A stretch of 64,000 nt of DNA, taken from assembly GCA_963575745.1 (NCBI GenBank), contig CAUYUJ010019337.1, positions 568,287 through 632,286 on the forward strand, read 5' to 3'. Position 1 is the first letter of the stretch; the number at the start of each line of letters is the position of its first letter. Both the position numbers and the translations under genes were made by a program. This DNA comes from Prorocentrum cordatum. Its lineage: Eukaryota > Sar > Dinophyceae > Prorocentrales > Prorocentraceae. The notes under the pieces are model-generated. The model did no database searches and was not told where the DNA came from. It worked only from the letters and a program-made list of their open reading frames with translations. Below are positions 1-11,595 of this stretch, piece by piece.

Positions 1-240
1 CGCGCACACTCGTTGAAGAAATTTACCAGAATGTCACGTATGAAATGCGGGTGGTGCTCAAAATGTTGCTCTCGCCTTAGCGCCGCGCACATTGGTCATA
101 AAGTTTGCTATAGTTTCACTGATTGAGGGCGGGTGGTCTTTAAAATATGGCTCTCGCCCAAGCGCCGTGCACGTTCGCTTTAAATTGCCAGAGCTTCACG
201 GAGTGAGGGCGGTTCCTTTCTTACAACCATCCTGTGGTGT
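1..240. repeat. Tandem repeat, unit about 85 bp
   Basis: Two to three diverged units share 'gcgccgcgcac' followed by 'gagcttcacggattgagggc' and 'ctctcgcc'. The same unit recurs at about 1490-1552, 2140-2560 and 3165-3350. No gene is supported here. The reverse complement of 190-300 resembles the junction segments at 59,581-59,690 and 62,080-62,190. Confidence 0.8.
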
Positions 241-254
241 TGGGTCCTCGTTTT

Positions 255-362
255 GAAAAGACGGTGCCCCGCGTCTCTCCTTCCTTCCTTCCTCCTCCCC
301 CTCCTCCCTCCTCCCTCCTCCCTCCTCCATCCTCCCCCTCCTCCCTCCTCCCCCTCATTGCC
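255..362. repeat. Polypyrimidine (TCCTCC)n tract
   Basis: An almost pure C/T stretch on the plus strand joins the 85-bp repeat to the 77-bp array. Open frames across it are low-complexity artefacts. Confidence 0.85.
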
Positions 363-371
363 TTTGCTCCC

Positions 372-1435
372 GGCACACCTCTCACACGTTTCGTGGCCCC
401 ATAGGAAGCTCCACCGAAGGTCCCAGTGGCACAGCCCGCATGCGTCCGCCACACCCAGCACAACGCTTCGTGGCCCCATAGGGAGCTCCACCGAAGGCCC
501 CAGTGGGGGGGGGACGCATGCGTCCGCCACACCCACCACAGCGCTTCGTGGCCCCATAGGGAGCTCCACCGAAGGTCTCAGTGGGGGGGGGCGCATGCGC
601 CCGCCACACCCAGCACGGCGCTTCGTGGCCCCATAAGGACCTCCACCGAAGGCCCCAGTGGAGGGGGGCGCATGCGCCCGCCACACCCAGAACAGCGCTT
701 CGTGGCCCCATTGGGAGCTCCACCGAAGGCCCCAGTGGGGGTGGCGCATGCGTCCGCCACACCCACCACAGCGCTTCGTGGCCCCATAGGGAGCTCCACC
801 GACGGTCCTAGTGGGGGGGGGGCGCATGCGCCCGCCACAACCAGCACGGCGTTTCGTGGCCCCATAGGGAGCTCCACCGAAGGCCCCAGTGGAGGGGGCG
901 CATGCGTCCGCCACACCCAGCACAGCGCTTCGTGGCCCCATAGGGAGCTCCACCGAAGGCCCCAGTGGGGGGGGGTGCATGCGTCCGCCACACCCAGCAC
1001 AGCGCTTCGTGACCGCATAGGGAGCTCCACAGAAGGTCCCAGGGGGGGGGGGGCATGCGTCCGCCACACCCAGCACGGCGTTTCGTGGCCCCATAGGGAG
1101 CTCCACCGAAGGCCCCCTCCCAGAGGGGGGGGCGCATGCGTCCGCCACACACAGCACAGCGTTTCGCGGCCCCATACGGAGCTCCACCGAAGGCCCCAGT
1201 GCGGGGGGGGGGCGCATGAGTCCGCCACACCCAGCACAGCGTTTCGTGGCCCCATAGGGAGCTCCACCGAAGGCCCCAGTGGAGGGGGGCGCATGCGCCC
1301 GCCACACCCAGCACAGCGCTTCGTGGCCCCATAGGGAGCTCCACCGAAGGCCCCAGTGGGGGGGGGGCGCATGCGCCCGCCACACCCAGCACAGCGTCGC
1401 GTGGCCCCATAGGGAGCTCCAACGAATGCGTTGCT
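372..1435. repeat. Minisatellite array, unit about 77 bp, about 14 copies
   Basis: The phrase 'ttcgtggccccatagggagc' and close variants occurs 14 times, followed by 'tccaccgaaggccccagtgg', a G-run of variable length and 'gcatgcgyccgccacaccca'. The G-run causes most of the unit length variation. Long open frames on both strands (up to about 400 codons) are a by-product of the low stop content of the unit. Because the unit is not a multiple of three, the frame rotates from copy to copy. Confidence 0.9.
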
Positions 1436-1874
1436 CACAAAGACGGTACTCACAACTGCATATGGTTGGGTCCTTCGCCAGGCTGATTCAAATTTAACCC
1501 TCGCCTGAGCGCCGCGTACACTCGCTCAAAAAATGTGTAAGGGCTTCACGGATTTCCATGGTCAACGTACCAGAAATTGTGTTTGGGAAAAAAACAGAAT
1601 TATGCGGGTGCAACAATTATGTTGGTTCGCGGTGTTGAAATCCCAAAATGATGTTCTGGCACGGTTCCATATCGTCAAGATGCGGCAGCCAGGTTGATCC
1701 GTTGCGTTGAACTCCCGAAAACAATGTGTTGGCATGCTTCCGGGTTTTCACGGGTGCCTTCCAACGAGGCAGCTCCCTCAATGGAATGACCCGTTCTAGG
1801 GGCCTATGAAGAGGGTGCTTGGACAGAGGGTTAATTCTGACATCGTTGATGACTATTTGGTTTACATTGGCCCT

Positions 1875-2035
1875 CCTCCTCCTCCTCCTCATCTTACTCC
1901 TCCTCCTCCTCCTTCTCCTCCTCCTCCTCCTCATCCTCCTCGTCCTCCTCCTCCTCCTCCTCCTCTTCCTCCTCCTCCACCTCCTCCTCATCCTCATCCT
2001 CATCCTCCTCCCCCTCCATTCCTTCCCCTTACTTC
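1875..2035. repeat. (CTC)n polypyrimidine tract, first copy
   Basis: Interrupted CTC/CTT/CAT triplets with a strong C/T bias on the plus strand. Confidence 0.85.
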
Positions 2036-2884
2036 CCCTTACAGATAGCTCCTCCCCGTCGCACCCCGAGGCCAGAATTTAGGGCGGGCCTGGCGTTTCG
2101 CCTGAGAGTTCCTCACCATTCATGGCCCTGAAGCTTAAAAAATGACAACGGTTTCACAGGTGAAAGGCGGGTCGTTCTCCAAATGTGGCTCTCGCCTTAG
2201 CGCCGCGCACATTCATCTTAAAAATTTGCAAGAGCTTCACGGATTGGAGGCGGGTGGTTTTCAAAATGTGGCCCTCGCCTTAGCGCCGCGCTTATTCGCT
2301 TTGACAAATTGCAAGAGCTTCACGGATTGAGGGAGGGTGGTCTTTAAAATATGGCTCTCGCCCAAGCGCCGCGCACATTCGTGTTAGAAAATTCCAAGAG
2401 TTTGACGGATTGAGGGCGGGTGGTTTTCAAAATGTGGCTCTCGCCCTAGCGCCGCGCACGTTCGTTTTGAAAAACTCCCATAGCTTCACGGATTGAGGGC
2501 GGCTCTTTTTCAAAATGTTGTTCTCGTCTTAGCGCACCGCACATTCGATGTTAAAACTATGCAATTCCCATGACCAACGTACCAGAAATAGTGTTTTGGA
2601 AGGATTCAGGACTATGCGGGCGCAACAGTTATGTTGATTCGCCGTGATGAAGTCCCAAAAACGGCGTTCTGGCACGGTTCCACACCGTCAAGATGCAGCA
2701 GTCATGTTGATACGTGGCGTTAAAATTCCGGGAACAGTGCTTTGGCACGCTTCGGGATCTTCAAACTGTTGTCTTCCAACGGGGCAGTTCCCTCAATGGA
2801 ATGAACCGTTCTAGGGGCCTATGAAGAGGGTGCTTGGACAGAGGGTTAATTCTGACATCGTTGATGACTCTTTGGTTTACATTG

Positions 2885-3062
2885 GCCCTCCTCCTCCTCC
2901 TCATCTTACTCCTCCTCCTCCTGCTCCTCCTTCTCCTCATCCTCCTCCTCCTCATCCTCTTCGTCCTCCTCCTCCTCCTCCTCCTCCTCCTCCTCCTCTT
3001 CCTCCTCCTCCACCTCCTCCTCATCCTCATCCTCATCCTCCTCCCCCTCCATTCCTTCCCCT
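2885..3062. repeat. (CTC)n polypyrimidine tract, second copy
   Basis: Equivalent of the 1,875 tract within the second 1-kb unit, slightly longer, so the tract length has changed since the duplication. Confidence 0.85.
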
Positions 3063-3465
3063 TATAGATAGCTCCTCCCCGTCGCACCCCGAGGCCAGAA
3101 TTTAGGGCGGGCCTGGCGTTTCGCCTGAGAGTTCCTCACCATTCATGGCCCTGAAGCTTAAAAAATGACAACGGTTTCACAGGTGGAGGGCGGGTCGTTC
3201 TCCAAATGTGGCTCTCGCCTTAGCGCCGCGCACATTCATCTTAAAAATTTGCAAGAGCTTCACGGATTGGAGGCGGGTGGTTTTCAAAATGTGGCCCTCG
3301 CCTTAGCGCCGCGCTTATTCGCTTTGACAGATTGCAAGAGTTTCACGGATTGAGAACGGGGCAGTTCCCTCAATTGAAATGAACCGTTGCAAGAAGCCTA
3401 CGAAGAGGGAGTTTGAAGGGAGAGTTCATTTCAACATCGTTGAAGACTCTTGGGTTTCCACCGGT

Positions 3466-3902
3466 CCTCCTCCTCCTCCTCCTCCTCCTCCTCCTCCCCC
3501 TCCTCCTCCTCCTCCTCCTCCTCCCCCTCCTCCTCCTCCTCCCCTTCCTCGTCCTCGTCCTCGTCCTCCTCCTCCTCTTCCTCCTCATCCTCCTCCTCCT
3601 CCTCCTCATCATCATCATCATCATCGTCCTCCTCCGCCTCCTCCTCCTCCTCGTCCTCCTGCTCCTCCTCCTCATCATCACTTTCGTCTTCGTCCTCGTC
3701 CTCTTCCTCCTCCTCCTCCTCCTCCTCTCCTCCTCCTCGTCATCGTCGTCCTCACCTCCTCCTCCTCCTCCTCCTCCTGCTCCTCCTCCTCCTGCTCCTC
3801 CTTCTGCTCCTGCTCCTGCCCCTCCTCCTCCTCCTCCTCCTCCTCCTCCTCCTCCTCCTCCTCCTTCGCCTCCTCTTCCTCCTCCTCCTCCTCCTCCCCC
3901 GT
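3466..3902. repeat. Long (CTC)n polypyrimidine tract, about 435 bp
   Basis: Nearly uninterrupted pyrimidine triplets with ATC and CGT interruptions, after the third partial copy of the 1-kb unit (3,358-3,465). Open frames of up to 470 codons (poly-Ser, poly-Pro, poly-Leu or poly-Arg depending on frame and strand) are artefacts. Confidence 0.9.
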
Positions 3903-3924
3903 CCACTTTCATTCCCATTTCCCA

Positions 3925-4140
3925 CTCATGTTCCAAAGAATTGGGCCGTGTCTTCGGTACTGCGGCTATGTGGTCGCCGTCGACGCCCCGTCGCCGCCTC
4001 GTCGCCGCCCATCGTCTGGGCCGTGTCTCCCGCCCCGTCGCCGCCACGTCGCCGCCCGTCGTCTGGGCCGTGTCTTCGGTCTGGCGGTTGTGTGGCCGCC
4101 GTTGCCGCACCGTCGCCGCCTCGCCGCCGCCCTGGATTGC
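3925..4140. repeat. Short GC-rich tandem repeat (cgtcgccgcc type)
   Basis: Three to four imperfect units contain 'ctgggccgtgtcttcgg' and 'cgtcgccgcc'. No gene is supported. Confidence 0.7.
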
Positions 4141-4170
4141 ACCACAAACATTGCGACGAAATAGCAGGCG

Positions 4171-4617
4171 GAAGCCGTTGTTGTTGTAGCTGGGGGCCAG
4201 GGCACAGTTTGAGCAAAAAGACTGTCCCTGATAAAAAACAGTGTGCGAGCCCCGAGGGGGGGCACTTCAATGGAAAAATACCATGTGCACCAGTGGGGGA
4301 TCAACAATCAAAATTTGCACCGGAAAATAATTCAACAGCAGCAGCAGCAGCAGCAACAACAACAACAACAATAATGATGAGACTGTTTGCTCTTTATCTG
4401 CTCGAATGTCATTCAACGTGTATTTCCGAAACCCTCCATACCCGCCCTCTTCGTCTTCGATCGTACCCCTATTGGGGGGGTATATTTTTTCTCCCCTGCA
4501 AGCCAGGCCCCGGCAAGCGGCGGGGCTGCCGCGGACCGTCGGCCAGGCCAGCGGCAGCGCTGACCAGCGGCAATCCGACCCCAAGAGGGACGGACAGGAA
4601 ACCGACCACGAGGACGA

Positions 4618-4656
<39 letters not shown>

Positions 4657-5417
4657 CGACGGCAACGACGACGACGACGACGACGAGCGAAAGCGAGAGC
4701 GAGAGCGAGAGCGAGAGCGAGAGCGAGAGCGACAGCGGGGCCGAGCCACGAAGAGCGACAGCGGGGCCACGAAGGGCATGCACATGGGGCCACAGAGGGC
4801 GGGAACGAGCGGGGGCCACGAAGGGCATACGTATATTGGGCCGCGGAGGGCAAGGACACGGCCACTGAAGGCAGCAACGGGGCCGCGAAGGGCAGCGAAG
4901 GGGCCACGAAGAGCGACAGCGGGGCCACGAAGGGCATGCATATGGGGCCACGGCGGGCGCGAACGAGCGAGGGCCACGAAGGGCACACATATATGGGGCC
5001 GCGAAGGGCGAGGGGGCCACGAAGAGCTGCAACGGGGCCACGAAGGGCATCGAGGGGGCCACGAAGGGCTGCAACGGGTCCACGAAGGGCAGCGAGGGGG
5101 CCACGAAGGGCTGCAACGGGGTCACGAAGGGCAGCGAGATCCAGATTCCTGAGTAAGCTGTGAGGGAGTCCTGAGCGTGAGCGCGACTCCTGGGTGCCTG
5201 AGTGTCGGGAGCGCGGCGCTCGAGTAAATTGCTGGAAATTCCAACGCAAGAGCACGATTCTTGAGTAAATTGCAAGCAAGTCTCCAGCGAAAGCGCGATT
5301 CCAGATCGCCGAGAAAGCGATGTCTGAATAAAGTGTAAGGAGGTCCCAAGCGAGAGCGCGATTCCTGAGCAAAATGCGAGGAAGTCTCAGGCGGGAGCGG
5401 GTGGAACCTCAGCGGGA
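4171..5417. repeat. Composite modular repeat, copy 1 (full order)
   Basis: The modules are, in order: leader 4,171-4,335 ('gttgttgttgtagctggggg' to 'ggggatcaacaatc'); a short CAG/CAA tract to 4,372; hairpin module 4,385-4,495 ('tgtttgctctttatctgctc' ... 'cgtacccctattgggggggt'); GC module 4,497-4,600 ('ccccggcaagcggcggggc'); (ACG)n then (GAGCGA)n 4,605-4,738; GGGCCACGAAGGGC array 4,738-5,143; and the 'gcgagagcgcgattcctgag' array 5,144-5,417. Open frames encoding GATKGSEG-type repeats are array by-products. Confidence 0.8.
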
Positions 5418-5570
5418 ACCGTTGTTGTAATCCGGGGGCCAGGGGCGCAGTTTGAGCCTAGTTTCCCTGAAAAGAAAGGGTGCGAGCCCGGGGGAGACAC
5501 TTCAACTGAAAAAACACAATGGTCACCGGAGGGGGGATCAACAATAATTATTCTTCAACAGTGGGAACTC

Positions 5571-5615
<45 letters not shown>

Positions 5616-6723
5616 GCAACAACAGCAATAATAACAACGATCATGTTTATACTGTTCGCTCCTATCTGCTCACGTGCCAATCAATACGTATATCCCAAGC
5701 CTTCGGTACCTGCCCTCGTCGACTTCGATCGTACCCCCTTGGGGGTATATCTTCCGTACCTGCCACGCGTATTTTATGCAGCCCCTAAAACAAGGGAAGA
5801 GAGGACGGGTGGAAGGGGGAGGGAGAAGAATGGAGCACGAGAGAAATTAGCATGAGGGGGCAAGGAGCAGAAAATAAATGGTAGAACCAGACGGGCAGAT
5901 CGGGTGGGCAGACCCATAGCGGGCAGGTGGGGAAGGCGGGCCCAGGCGACGAGATCGAGCAGGCGGGTTGCTGGAAAAGCCAACGTGGGCCACGAAGGGC
6001 ATAAAATCCGAGGCCACGAAGGGCAGCGAGGGGGCCGCTGAGGGCAGCACCGGGGCCACGAAGGGCAGCGAAGGGGCCACAAAGGGCGACAGCAGGGCCA
6101 CGAAGGGCATGCATGTGGGGCCACGACGGGCGCGAGCGACCGGGGTCACGAAGGGCATTCGCATACGGGGCCACAAAAGGCGACAGCGGGGCCACTGAGG
6201 ACAGCAAAGGGGCCACGAATAGTAGCGAGGGGGCCACGAAGTGCGACAGCGGGGCTACGAAGGGCATGCGTATGGGGCCACGACGAACGCGTGCGAGCGG
6301 GGGCCACGAAGGGCATATAATGCGAGGCCACAACGGACAGCGACGGGGCCACTGAGGGCAGCAACGGCGCCACGAAGGGCAGCGAGCGAAAGCGACCGCG
6401 GAACCAACACGGGCGGCGAGGGGCATCGAAGGCGGGCGAAAGGCAGCGAGCGGCGACTGCAGTCATTAACGGGCTGGTCGGGCGGGCAGGCCCCGACGGG
6501 CGGGTCGATCAGGCGGGTCGTTGAAGCGTGAGTCCTGCTTCAACCGCCAGGCAATATTTAGAGGGAGCGCGATTCCTAAGTGTCGAGGACGGGCACCGGA
6601 ATATAATGTGAAACATATCAAGCGAAACCGTTCGGAGGTAAGATGCAGGCACGTCCCAAGCGAGAAACCGAGTCTGCAATAAATTGTCAGGAAATATCAA
6701 TTGTGAGGACGTATCAGGCGTGA
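5418..6723. repeat. Composite modular repeat, copy 2 (GC module replaced)
   Basis: Leader 5,418-5,570, (CAA)n 5,571-5,640, hairpin module 5,655-5,760, a different insert 5,785-5,975 ('ggacgggtggaagggggagg' ... 'ggcgggttgctg', seen again at 10,377-10,555), GGGCCACGAAGGGC array 5,985-6,395, a degenerate stretch, then TCTCGAGCG-type units 6,535-6,723. Confidence 0.75.
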
Positions 6724-6919
6724 ACCGTTGCTGTTGCAACCCAGGCAGGGGCCAACAATACAGTTTGACCCTCAAGAGTTTCCCTGATAACAAAAACAGG
6801 GTGCGAACCCTGGGAAGGGCACTTCAATCGAAAGAATACAATGCGCAGTGGAAGGGGACTAACCATATTTATGTTTCAACAGTGACACTTGAAAAAACAG
6901 CAACAACAACAAGAACAAG

Positions 6920-6984
<65 letters not shown>

Positions 6985-8118
6985 CGATTATAAGACTGTT
7001 CGGTCTTCCTTGCCCGCGTGTCATTCAAAACGAGTTCCCCACACCCTCGATACTCGCCTCTTTTGTCTTCGATCACACCCCATTTGAGGGGGGTGTTCTC
7101 TTTGCGGGGGGCGGCGGGCTTTGACAGGCGGGCAAACCTGAACGGGCGGACAATCCTTCGTGGGCGTGCATGTGCCCGCTATTGGAATTGGTGTAGGCCT
7201 ACAAAAAAAAGGGGGAGCACGAGGGAAATAGGAGGAAGGGAGGAGGGACGAAGGAAAAGGGAAAACGCCAGGAGGAAAGGAGCGAAGACGGGGGCAGTTG
7301 ATTAGAGGCAGAGAGAGAGAGAGAGAAGAGAGAAAGAGAGAAAGAGAGAGAAAGACAGATATGAGAGGTAGAGAAAGAGAGAAAGAGAGAGAGAGAGAGA
7401 GACAGAGGGGAAAGAGAGAGAGAGAGAGAGAGAAAGAAAGAAAGAGAAAGGGAGGAGGCAGGAAAAGGGAGGGAGAAGGGAGGAGGGAGAGAAGGGCGAG
7501 GGGATAGGGCAGAGATGCATAAGGATGAGGGAAGAAAGGAGGGAGAGGAAAGGGAGGAGAGGAGGGAGGAGGAAGGAGGGAGAGGGAGGAGGAGCAGGAA
7601 GGTAAGAGCGTGAACGCTCGAGGAAGTTCTAGGCGAAAGCGTCGTTCCTAAAGGAAATCCTGGGCGGGACCCCACGACGGGCGGGGGATCCCCTGACGGG
7701 CGGGTCGGGCGGGTGGGACATTCAAGAGGGGTGCCTGAATATGGCGAGACCGCGATTACATAATAAATTGTAACAGCGTCCTTGGCGCAGCGTGTTTCCT
7801 GGGCGTCGAAAGCGCGATTGCTGGATACATTGCACGGAGGTCACAAGCGAGAGCGCAACTCCTGAACAAAATGTGAAGGGTTCTCTGGCTGGAGCGGGGG
7901 TCTTGATTAAATCGCGAGGAAGTCTTGATTCAATTGCGAGGAAATCTCAAGCGGAAGCGCCGCTCCTGATGAAAGTTTGGGAAGTCTCAGATGGGAGTGG
8001 GGGTCCTGACTAAATTGCGAGGGTGTCACAAGCGAGAGCACCGATCCTGAGTAAAATGTGAGGAGGTCTCAGGAGCGGGGGTCCTGAGTAAACTTGGAGG
8101 AAGTCTCAGGCGGGAGCC
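6724..8118. repeat. Composite modular repeat, copy 3 (with GA-rich insert)
   Basis: Leader 6,724-6,895, (CAA)n 6,896-6,985, hairpin module 6,996-7,095, a purine (GA/GGA) block about 7,230-7,600, then 'gcgagagcgc..cctgagtaaa' units 7,595-8,118. The Ser-rich or Arg/Glu-rich frames in the GA block are artefacts. Confidence 0.75.
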
Positions 8119-8278
8119 GTTGTTGTTATAATCTGGAACGCCAGGGGCCCAGTTTGACCACCAAGACTTTCCCTGCCGAAAGACAAGGTGCGAGCGCCGG
8201 GGGGGCACACTTTGATTGAGAAGAAGAGCATGCATTGGTGAGGGGAGATCAACCATAAATATTCATAAAGGAGAATTC

Positions 8279-8325
<47 letters not shown>

Positions 8326-8330
8326 GAACC

Positions 8331-8361
<31 letters not shown>

Positions 8362-8450
8362 TCATTTTACCCGAACGCTCAGTGTTCTCACCAGTGCCAG
8401 GGTTTTCATGCGACGCGAGACAATACCCCCACTTCGTGGGGGGGCAGTTC
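8119..8450. repeat. Composite modular repeat, copy 4 (leader, CAA, hairpin variant)
   Basis: Leader 8,119-8,278, (CAA)n 8,279-8,360, then a diverged hairpin module ending in 'tacccccacttcgtggggggg', whose stem is kept while the surrounding sequence differs from other copies. Confidence 0.7.
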
Positions 8451-9225
8451 AAGCTCTACCAAATATCCAAACGACTCTTCGCGACCACCCAAACCCAGCT
8501 TCCCGCCCTATGACGTTGGGACACTTCACTTCGTGGCGTGCGGACGACCGTGGCTACTACACTGGCGTGGGGTACACACCCACAGAACTTGGTCACTTAT
8601 TCGGGGCGCGCGTGTGCCCAGCATCCTGCAATTGTGACATACAATACATGACACAGACAGACAGAGAGAGAGACAGAGAGCAGACAGAGAGAGAGACAGA
8701 GAGAGCGGAGTTGGTCACATTTTTGGGGCAAGTTCCTGAGATCGTCGTGTTTTTTGTTGGTCTTGCGCGCGCGAATGTCCACTTTACTTTTTTTTGCAAG
8801 GGAGTATTGAAATTTGATTATGTTAGAACAAGAAAAAGTAGCTCGCGCGAGCTCATGTAACATAAATGTTGAAAAACCATTGGTTTTGTGGGAGTCGGAC
8901 AGCGCGCGCGGGATGAAATTTGGACATTTTTTTTGAAAAACCATTGGGTTTTTGATGTTTTTATGTTGAAATCGTTACGAAACCTAAGGTTCTGGAAGGA
9001 TTTCGTCTTGCGCGCGCGAATGTCCACTTTACCTTATTTTTTGCAAGGGATTATTGAAATTTGATTATGTTAGAACAAGAAATGTCATTTTATAGTGTTT
9101 TTTGCAAGGGAAAGCGGGGGGGAACAAAAAACCGGATCCGGAGCTCATCCACTTTTCTGAAGCTTTCGCGAAAAAATGATGAAAATGTAGCTGCGGCCTA
9201 GGCGCGGCGCAGAGGTCGCGCACCA
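8450..9225. other. Non-coding stretch with an internal direct repeat
   Basis: No gene is supported. A segment of about 70 bp starting 'cttgcgcgcgcgaatgtcca' occurs at about 8,761-8,832 and again at 9,006-9,082. A (GACA/GA)n microsatellite lies at 8,655-8,705. 'gaaaaaccattgg' is also repeated (8,870 and 8,935). This part is more AT-rich than the neighbouring modules. Confidence 0.7.
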
Positions 9226-9546
9226 GGGGTCCCAACAATAATTATTCTTAAGAAGAAATAATGTTCAACAACAACAATCACTTTAAGACTGTTCGCCATT
9301 ATCTGCTCGAGTGTCCTGACGCCTATTTCCCAGACCCTCGATACCCGCCCTCTTCGTATTCGATCGAACCCCTTTTGGGGGGCATACGTTTTTTCCCTGC
9401 AAGCCGGGCCCCGGCAAGCGGCGGGGCGGCCGCGGACCGTCGGCCTGGCCAGCGGCAGCGCTGATCGGCGGGGCGGCCGCAGACCGTCGACCCGACCCCA
9501 AGAATGACGGACAGGGGACCGACCACGACGACGACGACGACGACGT

Positions 9547-9587
<41 letters not shown>

Positions 9588-10212
9588 GCGACGACGAGCG
9601 AAAGCGAGAGCGAGAGAGAACGACAGCAGGGCCACGAAGGACACGAAATAGGCCACGAAGGGCGACAGCGGGGACACGAAGGGAATGCGTATGGGGCCAC
9701 GAAGCGCGCGAACGAGCGGGGGCCACGAAACGCTGATAATGCTGGGCCACAGAAGACAACGATGGGGCCATTGAGGATGGCAACTGGGCCACGTAGGACA
9801 ATGAGGGGGCCACCAACGGCGACAGCGGGGCCACGAAGGGCATGCACATGGGGCCACAATGGGCACGAACGAGCAGGGGCCACGAAGGGCATACGTATGT
9901 TTGGCCGCGGAGGGCAAGGACGGGGCCACTGAGGGCAGCAACGGGGCCACGAAAGGCAGCGAGGGGGCCACGAAGGGAGACAGCGGGGCCACGAAGGGCA
10001 TGCCTATGGGGCCACCACGGGCGCGAACGAGCGGGGGTCACGAAGGGCATACATATATGGGGCCACGAAGGGCAGCGGGGGGACCACAAAAGGCTGCAAC
10101 GGAGCCACGAAATGGAGCGACGGGGCCACGAAGGGTTGCAACGGGGCCACGAAGGGCTGCAACGGGGCCACGAAGGGCAGCGAGGGGACCACAAAGGGCT
10201 GCAACGGGGCCA
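9225..10212. repeat. Composite modular repeat, copy 5
   Basis: A truncated leader ('caacaataattattctt'), a short CAA tract, hairpin module 9,287-9,390, GC module 9,397-9,505, (ACG)n/(GAGCGA)n 9,523-9,625, and the GGGCCACGAAGGGC array 9,626-10,212. The closest relative in the window is copy 8 (13,616-14,526). Confidence 0.8.
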
Positions 10213-10969
10213 ACAACAACAATGACTTTAAGACTGTTCGCTCCTATCTGCTCACGTGCCAATCAATACGTATATCTCAAAGGCTCGGTACCCGCCCTCG
10301 TCGTCTTCGATCGTACCCCCTTGGGGGTGTATTTTCCTTGCCTGCCACGCGTAATTATTGCAGCAAAAAAAAGGACGAGAGGACGGGTGGAAGGGGGAGG
10401 CAGAAGAATGGAGCACGACAGAAAGTAGCAGGAGGGAGGCAAAGAGCAGAAAACAAGTGGTAGAACCAGACGCGCATATCGGGTAGGCAGACCAATAGCG
10501 GGAATGTCGGGAAGGCGGGCCCAGGCGACGAGGTCGAGCCGGCGGGTTGCTGAAGCGCGGGTCCTGCATTAATCGCGAGGAAGTCTCGAGCGAGAGCGCC
10601 GTTCCTGAGTTCGGGGGCCTTCTTGGCCAAGGGCTCTCGGAGTAAATCGTGTGAGAAGAATCGACCAGGAACCCTTGTCGTCGTGGCTGGGCCTTCACCG
10701 ACTTCATTGAATTGCGAGGAAGTCTCGAGCGAAAGCGCCTTTCCAGGGTTGGGGACCACTCTGGTCAGGGTGTTTCGGGGTAATTTGTGAGGAAGAATCG
10801 GGCGGGAACCGTTTTTGTCTTAGCTGGATCTCCAACGGCGCACATTTCGGGCCAATCCAACGCTCGAGCGGGAGCCTCGCTGTCAGAGAAAATGTAGCCG
10901 GCGCCGGGGCGAGAGCGAGCGGAACCGTGTCCGGATATCAACACACATTACTACTCAAACGGAATATTC

Positions 10970-10972
<3 letters not shown>
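10213..10972. repeat. Composite modular repeat, copy 6 (second leader type)
   Basis: A very short CAA link at 10,211 runs straight into hairpin module 10,227-10,340. Then comes the insert also seen in copy 2 (10,377-10,555), two TCTCGAGCG units of the 140-bp type (10,555-10,830), and leader type 2 (10,838-10,972: 'cgctcgagcgggagcctcg' ... 'ggaatattcaac'). Confidence 0.75.
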
Positions 10973-11021
<49 letters not shown>

Positions 11022-11035
11022 GCAACAGCAACAGC

Positions 11036-11093
<58 letters not shown>

Positions 11094-11107
11094 CCAACAA
11101 CAACAAT

Positions 11108-11142
<35 letters not shown>

Positions 11143-11255
11143 CCACAACCACAACCACAACCACACCCACAACCACAACCACAACCACAACCACAACAAC
11201 AACAAAACGACAATGACAACGACAACGATCACAACAACAACGACAACAATTATTA
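10970..11255. repeat. (CAA)n microsatellite, about 285 bp
   Basis: An almost pure CAA run with CCACAA and CGACAA blocks near its 3' end. Apparent poly-Gln, poly-Val and poly-Cys frames are artefacts. Confidence 0.95.
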
Positions 11256-11595
11256 GGCTGTTCGCTCCAACCGGCCCGCGTGTCATTCACCATGCATATC
11301 CCAAATCCCTGGATACCTCCCCCTCTTCGTCTTAGATCGTACCCCCTTTTGGGCGGTTGAAATCTTTCCTGGCCACGTGAAATTGGAGAAGACCCTAAAC
11401 AGGGAAACGAAAGGTAAAAACAAATAGAGACGACGAAGGGATCGGAGGGAGGGAGGGATTAGAGGGGCAAAAAGGGAGGGGCGACGGTAATTTGCGCCGC
11501 GAGTTGCGATTCAGTTTGCGCCATGGCTTGCGCCAGCCAGTCCGACACAAATTTACAAAAGGTTTCGCCATGGGTCGTGCCATCGCCATGTAACA
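11256..11595. repeat. Hairpin module plus 'ttgcgccatggcttgcgcc' module
   Basis: Hairpin module 11,258-11,360 is followed by a purine-rich stretch and 11,470-11,590, which matches 28,640-28,742 (shared 'gcgccatggcttgcgc' and 'gccatgggtcg'). The two loci therefore share about 330 bp of ordered sequence. Confidence 0.7.

Larger units (their letters stand above)
1553..3356. repeat. Tandem duplication of a unit of about 1,015 bp
   Basis: Segment 1,553-2,562 is repeated at 2,563-3,356. Markers are 'caacgtaccagaaat' at about 1,565 and 2,577, 'ggcctatgaagagggtgctt' at 1,801 and 2,816, and 'cctgaagcttaaaaaatgac' at about 2,128 and 3,151, giving offsets of 1,012-1,023 bp. Each copy carries a CTC tract and then 85-bp units. 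A third, partial copy begins near 3,358 ('cagttccctcaattgaaatg'). No gene is seen. Confidence 0.85.

Noticed and set aside
370-1435. CRISPR-like regularly spaced repeats
   Set aside because: Units are contiguous tandem copies without unique spacers, in a eukaryotic context. The same holds for the 84/85-bp and 102-bp arrays.
180-1453. Several long open frames (up to 401 codons) on both strands
   Set aside because: They follow the 77-bp minisatellite in several frames at once, with no domain and no consistent start.
3379-4868. 472-codon and similar frames (poly-Ser, poly-Pro, poly-Leu)
   Set aside because: Generated by CTC/ACG triplet runs; all frames of the tract are open simultaneously.
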